The notes under the pieces were generated by a model, which had not been told where the DNA came from, did not search any database, and saw only the letters and a list, made by a program, of their open reading frames with translations. This document shows positions 23,330 through 29,100 of a stretch of 29,100 nt of DNA, piece by piece. Position numbers and translations under genes: made by a program. Source of the DNA: JACKAN01 sp964502735 (GTDB lineage: Bacteria; Bdellovibrionota; Bdellovibrionia; Bdellovibrionales; UBA1609); assembly GCA_964502735.1 (NCBI GenBank), contig CAZCYD010000036.1, forward strand, positions 1 to 29,100, written 5' to 3'. Positions within the stretch are counted from its first letter, which is position 1. Every line of letters begins with the position of its first letter.

Positions 23330-24736
23330 TCAAATTTTATCTAACTCTTCAAATTCCATATTGTTTAACTTAGCAACCTTAATAGCGAGATCTCGCAAAG
23401 CCGTCCTTAAACCTTCTTCTACTACGGGATGATAAAATGGCATTTTTAACAATTCAAAAGCTGTTAAGTCCTGTTGAATTGACCACGATAATAAGTGAGC
23501 CAAGTGCTCCCCATCAGGGGCTTGCATCTCTGCTCCCAAAATTTTTCCACTTTTTTTGTCGCCATAAACTCTCAAAAGTCCCTGTTCTTTTAATTTTACA
23601 ATGCTGCGACCCTGTCCCTCAAAGCTCACTTCCCCAAATTCAAAGTCAATATTAGAGCCTGTCAATTGAGCCCAGCTCTGACCTGCCGAGGCAATATTCG
23701 GGTCTGTAAATGTAATTCCTATTTGAGCCCTTCTCTTAAACTTTACGCTACCATTAGCTACGGCGTTAATTCCTGCAATTTTGCCATCATCGGCAGCCTC
23801 ATGCAGAATAGGTCTTTCACCATTTACATCTCCAGGTAAAAATAAAGACTGACTCCCTCTAATTCTTAAGGTTTGTGAATCAACAATAGGAATACCTTTT
23901 TCATTAAATTCAATATTCAAATTTTCAAGTCCCAAATTTTTAACATTTGGAGATCTTCCCATGGACAAAAGAGCTTTCTCAACTTCATATATTTCACCAT
24001 CAGCTTTAATTTGAAGTTTTCCTTTTGAACTTATGCCAAGAATATCTGCTCCATTCAAGCAAACAGGAAACTCCTTAGCAAACTTACTAATGACATAATC
24101 TTGAATTGCAGGATCAGAAAGCCCTCCAATTCGTCGGTTTGTTGTAATACCAACTATTTTAACACCTAGTCGGTGCAGCGCCTGTCCCAACTCACAACCA
24201 ATAACCCCCAAACCAATTACGGCCATAGAATGAGGTAGCCTCTCCAACTCAAAAAATTCATCTGTTGTAACCAAATGCTCTCTGAAGGCTAACCATTTCT
24301 CAGGTATGATAGGTGAAGAACCCGTCGCAATAACTATTGATTTGGCCTTTACCTGCTCCCCTTCTAAATCTACAATATTTTCTGAAACTAGTCGGGCCCG
24401 CTTGCGAACGAGCTTATCCGTCCAAGACTCCATCCCCTGATAAACACTGCGAGTAAATCTATCCCTTAGGGCCCGAACATGCTTCATTGTTGCCAAACCG
24501 TCTATCGAAAGCTCTTTGCCACCACGGATTCCCATTTGGTCATATTTAAGTCTGCGAGCGTAATCATCTGCGACCTGAATAAAAACCTTTGAGGGCATAC
24601 AACCTACACGGGCACATGTTGTACCCATAGGACCATTATCAACAACAATGTAGCTAGAAGTGACCTTTTCCACTTGCCGGCGAGCCGTCAGCCCGGAAGT
24701 GCCCGCGCCAATAATTACAACGTCAAATTCTTTCAT
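23330..24736 (-). CDS. FAD-dependent disulfide oxidoreductase, dihydrolipoyl-dehydrogenase-like
   Basis: The 468-residue protein has the full layout of the family. An N-terminal FAD site is VVIIGAGTSGLTA, followed by the redox disulfide CARVGCMPSK (Cys41, Cys46). The NAD(P) site is SMAVIGLGVIGCELGQAL, the second FAD motif is LFLPGDVNGE, and the dimerisation domain ends in FYHPVVEEGLRTALRDL with the catalytic His-Glu pair. Dihydrolipoyl dehydrogenases usually show HPTxSE here, and HPVVEE is a divergent version, so substrate choice (lipoamide, glutathione or another disulfide) is uncertain. The gene is 11 nt downstream of the cyclophilin gene and has no partner 2-oxoacid dehydrogenase subunits nearby, which argues against a role tied to one complex. 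Confidence 0.8.
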   Translation of the reverse strand: MKEFDVVIIGAGTSGLTARRQVEKVTSSYIVVDNGPMGTTCARVGCMPSKVFIQVADDYARRLKYDQMGIRGGKELSIDGLATMKHVRALRDRFTRSVYQGMESWTDKLVRKRARLVSENIVDLEGEQVKAKSIVIATGSSPIIPEKWLAFREHLVTTDEFFELERLPHSMAVIGLGVIGCELGQALHRLGVKIVGITTNRRIGGLSDPAIQDYVISKFAKEFPVCLNGADILGISSKGKLQIKADGEIYEVEKALLSMGRSPNVKNLGLENLNIEFNEKGIPIVDSQTLRIRGSQSLFLPGDVNGERPILHEAADDGKIAGINAVANGSVKFKRRAQIGITFTDPNIASAGQSWAQLTGSNIDFEFGEVSFEGQGRSIVKLKEQGLLRVYGDKKSGKILGAEMQAPDGEHLAHLLSWSIQQDLTAFELLKMPFYHPVVEEGLRTALRDLAIKVAKLNNMEFEELDKI

Positions 24737-24747
24737 ATTTCTACAAA

Positions 24748-25341
24748 TTACTTCTTTAGAGTTACAGACTCAATAACAACTGGCTCCATCGGAACATTCT
24801 CATGCATCCCCTTTGTGGTGGTTTTTACCTTTGCTATTTTGTCTAATGTATTTTCTCCATCGGTGAGCTTTCCAAATACGGCATAACCCCACCCATCAAA
24901 ACTGGGATAATCCAAGTTGTCATTGTCCCTGTGATTAATAAAAAATTGTGCGGTGGCACTGTGTGGATCACTAGTTCTAGCCATTGCCAACGTGCCACGT
25001 TTATTTTTTAATCCATTTTTGGCCTCATTTTTAATTGGAGCTTTTGTCTTTTTCTGGTCAAGGTTGGCACCCTTGGACTCAAACCCTCCACCTTGAATCA
25101 TAAAGCCATCAATAACTCGATGAAAAATAGTTCCGTCATAAAACTTGTCGTTCACATACGCCAAAAAGTTTTTTACTGTTTCTGGAGCCTTATCTTGATA
25201 AAGTTCAATTGTCATAGCTCCATAATTGGTTTTCATTTCTACTTTAGGATTCTCCATTTTCTTCCCTTCCTTTTTTATATTTTTAGGTTCTGCACTTAAG
25301 CTTAGTGAAAATAAGGATGCGATCAGCATAATCTTTAACAT
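24748..25341 (-). CDS. Exported cyclophilin-type peptidyl-prolyl isomerase
   Basis: The 197-residue protein carries a signal peptide (MLKIMLIASLFSLSLSA), a Lys-rich linker and a complete cyclophilin domain. Family residues seen are FHRVIDGFMIQGGGF with the catalytic Arg75, AMARTSDPHSATAQFFIN, and GYAVFGKLTDGENTLDKIA. It should catalyse proline isomerisation in periplasmic protein folding, as PpiA does. AGGAGA lies 8 nt before ATG 25341. Length matches single-domain exported cyclophilins. It is the first gene of a two-gene operon with the disulfide oxidoreductase, although a direct functional link is not obvious since that partner lacks a signal peptide. Confidence 0.9.
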   Translation of the reverse strand: MLKIMLIASLFSLSLSAEPKNIKKEGKKMENPKVEMKTNYGAMTIELYQDKAPETVKNFLAYVNDKFYDGTIFHRVIDGFMIQGGGFESKGANLDQKKTKAPIKNEAKNGLKNKRGTLAMARTSDPHSATAQFFINHRDNDNLDYPSFDGWGYAVFGKLTDGENTLDKIAKVKTTTKGMHENVPMEPVVIESVTLKK

Positions 25342-25591
25342 AAGAAATCTCCTAAGTTCGGCCTGTTATCTGAAGGCCTGATTTTACACAAAAAACTCTC
25401 GAGTGTTAGTTTTAGCCCTATTTTTCAATAGTTTCGCCGCAATGTATCTTTATGCCAATCAACCGACACTTTCCAGATTACTAAAACTGACTAGCCCACA
25501 CATCATCCCCTTCGCTTCTCTATAGACAAAATCTGATTTTCTAGCTTTGATCTTCTAATCTATAAACTGTCTGACCTATAGTTTTTCTAAT

Positions 25592-26671
25592 CTACAGATA
25601 AACTCTGTCCTTTTTGAGCCTCAAACTCTCCAAGGATTCCAATGTTAAAGCGTCTAATAAAATATTTAAAGGTTGATCCTTTTTAGCACAAAGAATTACA
25701 TTTGGACCATCGGCGATCACCTTTTCCATGGGCCTTAAAATCCTGGCCACCTGATACCTGTAAAGCCCCAAATGCTCAGACAGCTCTGATATAAGATGAC
25801 TCTTTCTTTTAACTAAGACCCTCTTCAAAATTAGAGAAGAGCCCCTCGGCCCCCTCCCTCCCCGATTCCCACTATTAATAACCGGAGAGTTCGCACTTTG
25901 TCTCAATACAGCCTTAGACTCTCTTGAGAGAGAAAGCTTGTGACGTTTAATTTTATTTCGATAATACTCACAGAGAGTTTGATGATTTTTTTCAATGGGC
26001 TCATAGGGTTTAAATTTACAACTTTTTAGTGGCCCCCTCTTAACAGCTTCTCGAATAATGAGATCCAATGCCTGTATCTTCTTTTGCAGAGCCTTTTGCT
26101 TTGCGTACTTCTTTTGCAATTTGGCCTTAGGATTAGCCAACCATACAGCAAATGTTTCAGCAAAATCTTCATCAGGATGAGACTGAGCATACCCATCACC
26201 CAAATGTCTTATATAATTGCGGCTGTAAAGTTTGGGTTTATAACTTGAAGGATAATTTCTTCGTCGTGAAGACCCAAAAGTTTTCGTTCTTAAGTCATAA
26301 TTTCTCGTTCCGTAAAGATTCTCAAAAGCATGCCCCACCTCATGACGCAATAACTTCAACAACTGACTGTAGGTTTCACCCTCAACCATTTGGGTTTTCT
26401 CCCTCTCCATGTCCAAAAGAGTCCTATTAAATAAATAAAAAGGAATAGCAACGCCGCATATACCATCCGGGCAGAACCACTCAGTAGAAATCCAAAATAT
26501 AGGATTAAAGTCTAACCCTTTACCTTTCAGCTCTGTTTTTAACTGATGAATAGCTTTGTGTATAGACCGACTTCGACTATCCAGAGGTAGCTTACTCAGA
26601 GGCAGCATCTGTAAAATTTGCCTCTCCAATTTTTCTTGCTTACTCAGTCTCACCGAGGACTTAAGGTTCAC
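25592..26671 (-). CDS. Putative zinc metallopeptidase with winged-helix-like C-terminal tail
   Basis: GTG 26671 is preferred as start because GGAGG (26678-26682) lies 6 nt upstream; the frame is open to TTG 26731 without a ribosome site. HEVGH (residues 110-114) is the zinc-binding HExxH motif, and YAQSHPDEDFAETFAVWL (161-178) supplies the downstream Glu ligand, as in putative zinc peptidases of the PF15887 kind. No signal peptide is visible, so it is likely cytoplasmic. After a Lys/Arg-rich linker the last 70 residues (LISELSEHLGLYRYQVARIL...RPMEKVI) look like a winged helix-turn-helix. Protease plus DNA-binding-like domain recalls regulator-cleaving peptidases such as ImmA/IrrE, but there is no sequence match to that family that I can see. 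It is divergent from an OmpR-type regulator. Confidence 0.65.
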   Translation of the reverse strand: MNLKSSVRLSKQEKLERQILQMLPLSKLPLDSRSRSIHKAIHQLKTELKGKGLDFNPIFWISTEWFCPDGICGVAIPFYLFNRTLLDMEREKTQMVEGETYSQLLKLLRHEVGHAFENLYGTRNYDLRTKTFGSSRRRNYPSSYKPKLYSRNYIRHLGDGYAQSHPDEDFAETFAVWLANPKAKLQKKYAKQKALQKKIQALDLIIREAVKRGPLKSCKFKPYEPIEKNHQTLCEYYRNKIKRHKLSLSRESKAVLRQSANSPVINSGNRGGRGPRGSSLILKRVLVKRKSHLISELSEHLGLYRYQVARILRPMEKVIADGPNVILCAKKDQPLNILLDALTLESLESLRLKKDRVYL

Positions 26672-26895
26672 AACAGACCTCCAAACACTGAGTGTCAATA
26701 CCTTCCACAAGGGAAAATGTCCAGTCTTCAAGTGATAATTTTTAGCTCTAGAACCAACCGAAAAACAGGTCGTCCAGTGCTCTCTTCAATTAACTTCATT
26801 TTATTATCTTTTGCCTCACCCCTCGTCAAAAGACTGGCCCCCTAAAGCTCATTCCTAGGCTTGAAAACATCTGTTTGTCTTCCGATGAAGGACCT

Positions 26896-27621
26896 ATGGA
26901 GACAGTAAAACACAAAGTGCTAATTTGCTCACCTAACCCGGAATTCTTAACCGCTTTCAGATCACAATTAGATCGAGATTTTGATCTACAAGTCGCCTCA
27001 ACCGAAGAAATTTCCCTGTTTATGGCTAAGGACTGGAGGCCCCAAATAGCCCTTATCGATGGAGATCAACTGGGCAACCTCACCGCTCAGCTCAGGCAAA
27101 TTATTGGCTATCATGGCCTAGGGGTGTTAGTAATCTCCAATACTCCCGGAGTTTTTAAAGAGGAGTATGCCTTTAGAACCGGAGCTGATCACTTTATGTG
27201 GCAAATTAACGACTACAAAGCTCTAGTTTGGCGAGTTGTGTCTCTAATTAGAAGAGTTACTAGCATTCAATTGCCCGCCAGAAACTCCGAAAATAAAAGA
27301 AGCTCTGACAAAATTGCATCAAGTATCACTTACAAGAGTATGCAAATCTATCCTCATGACTTCCTAGTTAAGTGTAATGGTCGAGTTATAAAAATCACTC
27401 CCATTCAATTTAAGCTCCTGATCGCCTTTATTACTCATTCAGATACATTATTAACTCGGGAGTGGTTAAAAGAAAATATCTGGGGAGGGGCTAGAATCTC
27501 TTCACGATCTATTGATGCACAGGTCTCAAAACTTAAAAAAATACTACCTGAAATCAGCCCCGACATTATGAACATCTATGGACAGGGGTACCTTTTAACT
27601 CCTGAGCCCAAATCAGCTTAA
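26896..27621 (+). CDS. OmpR-type winged-helix regulator with degenerate receiver domain
   Basis: The 241-residue protein combines an N-terminal receiver-like domain (1-120) and a C-terminal OmpR/PhoB winged helix (145-238). The winged helix shows ITPIQFKLLIAFITHSDTLL, TREWLKENIWGG, and SRSIDAQVSKLKKILPE with YGQGYLLTP. In the receiver the phospho-acceptor region IALIDGDQ keeps Asp55. The acidic pair after the first strand is missing (VLICSPNPEF), and the conserved Lys before the last helix is replaced (MWQINDYKAL). It is therefore probably a phosphorylation-independent pseudo-receiver. AAGGA precedes ATG 26896 closely; TTG 26875 is an alternative start. No sensor kinase gene is adjacent. It diverges from the metallopeptidase gene across about 220 bases that must hold both promoters. 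Confidence 0.8.
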   Translation: METVKHKVLICSPNPEFLTAFRSQLDRDFDLQVASTEEISLFMAKDWRPQIALIDGDQLGNLTAQLRQIIGYHGLGVLVISNTPGVFKEEYAFRTGADHFMWQINDYKALVWRVVSLIRRVTSIQLPARNSENKRSSDKIASSITYKSMQIYPHDFLVKCNGRVIKITPIQFKLLIAFITHSDTLLTREWLKENIWGGARISSRSIDAQVSKLKKILPEISPDIMNIYGQGYLLTPEPKSA

Positions 27622-27654
27622 TAGCCTCGGAGACCCATTCTAAAACACTTTTAC

Positions 27655-28884
27655 CTAGATTGTCCTAGGGCACTTGTAAGTCACTTTTACACCCTCACAG
27701 GTAGGTGGAAGCTGTAATTTTCTTCCGTTTAGGCTGTAATCACCTTCACTTAAAAGATTTGCCCCAATAGAAACTTTAAGATCAATGGGTTCACAGGCCA
27801 GTTCAGCAACTTGAGAGTTTTTAGCAATAGAAGCTCCTATTCTGCTTAATACTGGCGTGTAGTTTCCTGCACAAATGCTCCCCGCATGCCCAGGAACAAG
27901 ACCGCCTAAGCGGCTAATTGTGGATCTATCCACAGTACCCAACTGAGCCATAGCCAACTGTTCGTACCAAGTACCATAGCGTATCATATCCTGACGAGTG
28001 GCCTGCTGTGAGGCTTGCAAATTATGACAGGCTATATCATCTACTCCTAGTAAATTGCCATTTGCATCTGCATAAGTAAGTTTAGACTGAATCACTATGG
28101 GATGAGCGCTAAAAGTTTTTGTCTGCCCAAATTCTTTGTCAATATAATCGATTATAGATTGTGGGGTATCTTCGTACGTAGGCTGATAGATAGAACTTGA
28201 ACTTTTAAGACTCTGCCCCGCATCGGACCTCACATTTTCATCAGAAAGAAACACTATGGCCAAATGAGAGTCGGGTCTGAAGAAGCGAGTCTCACCAAAG
28301 TTTCCCCTAATTTTCGCCTGAGTAATAGCATAGTTGACGGCATAAATACCTCTTTCGTCACTACTTGGACAGGCGCTTTTATTACCATTATCACAGTTTA
28401 GAGTTTCTTCTCTTCTAACTGTCTGTTCGAACTCATTTTGAGCATTAGCAGTGTCCTTTTTAATAAACTTTTTACCATTTGGAAACTTAATCAATCTTCC
28501 ATCCTGACGGGTTATAAGTTCTGGATTATTAGGATCATAATTATTGGGGCTTATAGAAATATCTGTGGTTGTAATGGCAATATTGTAATCCAATTTATTT
28601 ATGGCTGCTAAGAAGTCAGGAAACCGTTTTCCCAGCTCAACTTGATCCTCATACATAGAGCCTGAATTATCGACAACAAATAAAATATCGGCTTTACACG
28701 AATCCACTTGGTAGCTGAGAGTGTTTAGTCCTGTCACTTCATCTTGTACACACGATCCATCCCCGTGGGCATTATTTAAGTTGACGCAAGTGTCGCTGGG
28801 TATCGAACTGAACTCTTGCTCAGTACAACTCGCTACAAGACCCAATGTCACAACGATGATAGATGTTAGAAGCTTTCTTTTCAT
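27655..28884 (-). CDS. Lipoprotein with von Willebrand factor A domain
   Basis: The 409-residue protein has a canonical lipoprotein signal (LVASC, Cys20). From residue 66 it carries a VWA domain starting ADILFVVDNSGSMYEDQ, with the metal-ion site D72-x-S74-x-S76 intact. LAIVFLSDENVRSDAG is a later strand of the same domain. The final 80 residues are strand-rich with Cys residues (ICAGNY, LACEPIDLKVSIG, PPTCEGVKVTYKC). VWA lipoproteins usually mediate protein interaction at the envelope; similar proteins are common in myxobacteria and Bdellovibrio relatives, but the role is unknown. GAGGAGAGAG just before ATG 28884 is a strong ribosome site. Its stop converges on the regulator gene with 33 bases between. 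Confidence 0.8.
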   Translation of the reverse strand: MKRKLLTSIIVVTLGLVASCTEQEFSSIPSDTCVNLNNAHGDGSCVQDEVTGLNTLSYQVDSCKADILFVVDNSGSMYEDQVELGKRFPDFLAAINKLDYNIAITTTDISISPNNYDPNNPELITRQDGRLIKFPNGKKFIKKDTANAQNEFEQTVRREETLNCDNGNKSACPSSDERGIYAVNYAITQAKIRGNFGETRFFRPDSHLAIVFLSDENVRSDAGQSLKSSSSIYQPTYEDTPQSIIDYIDKEFGQTKTFSAHPIVIQSKLTYADANGNLLGVDDIACHNLQASQQATRQDMIRYGTWYEQLAMAQLGTVDRSTISRLGGLVPGHAGSICAGNYTPVLSRIGASIAKNSQVAELACEPIDLKVSIGANLLSEGDYSLNGRKLQLPPTCEGVKVTYKCPRTI

Positions 28885-29100
28885 AACTCTCTCCTCGATG
28901 AACTAGGTCCAAAACTTATGCCATAGCCAATTTCAACATAACTATTTGATTTAGCTTGTATTTTTATATATACACACCTCCTCCCAAGTGTGTTTAACTT
29001 CAGTGTCAGTGACATTTATTGCCACCGATCAAACACTCTCCGGTTTAAAGAACTTGGAGACATCGTGCACAGATTTGTTGCAAGATGTTGAAATAATTAA

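Noticed and set aside
28975..29010. Short dyads (CACAC...GTGTG and TGTCA-G-TGACA) upstream of the VWA gene
   Set aside because: Arms of 5 bp are expected by chance and no related sites were seen before other genes.

Overview
The window is an AT-rich bacterial chromosome segment. It most probably comes from a predatory or Bdellovibrio-like Gram-negative (Bdellovibrionota). The evidence is a high density of secreted lipoproteins, a recurrent F-[QN]-N-C-G lipoprotein motif, single-heme cytochrome/DUF1501/DUF1552 gene sets and a TolC-type export operon. The lineage is inferred from gene content only. No rRNA, tRNA or CRISPR array was recognised.

Region 1-3700 is a graveyard of defence and mobility genes. 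In order it holds a superfamily II helicase remnant with an in-frame stop, a HigBA-like toxin-antitoxin pair with a frameshifted toxin, and an N-terminal piece of a CNNM/DUF21 membrane protein. A perfect 15-bp hairpin joined to four 13-bp tandem repeats follows. Next comes an AbiE toxin-antitoxin pair whose toxin is frameshifted and whose antitoxin lacks an ordinary start codon, and then a short membrane-protein-like coding remnant.

Region 3740-9300 (minus strand) holds a tightly coupled three-gene export operon: ABC-type transmembrane domain without ATPase, HlyD-like adaptor, TolC-like outer membrane protein. Upstream of it is a large lipoprotein built from eleven copies of a roughly 43-residue pentapeptide-like repeat carrying an N-[IV]-P-W signature, broken by one frameshift.

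Region 9560-19773 (minus strand) is a long run of eight overlapping or closely spaced genes for exported proteins. There are two parallel modules of planctomycete-type domains (DUF1592/DUF1588 lipoprotein with DUF1552; DUF1588-like cytochrome with DUF1501). They are joined by two small lipoproteins, a single-heme cytochrome c and a patatin-like protein. Joint expression and a shared envelope role are likely; the biochemical function is unknown.

Region 19900-29100 is more ordinary. It holds a macro-domain/CBS-domain operon, an LTA-synthase-like sulfatase-fold membrane enzyme, and a cyclophilin/dihydrolipoyl-dehydrogenase-like operon. A zinc metallopeptidase with a DNA-binding-like tail is divergent from an OmpR-type regulator with a degenerate receiver, and a von Willebrand A lipoprotein follows. 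Between the macro gene and the sulfatase lies a 169-bp inverted-repeat element with 53-bp arms, a GC-rich three-hairpin core and 5-bp flanking direct repeats. A 20-bp palindrome at 9456, also flanked by a 5-bp direct repeat, has the same termini, so the two look like members of one miniature mobile-element family.
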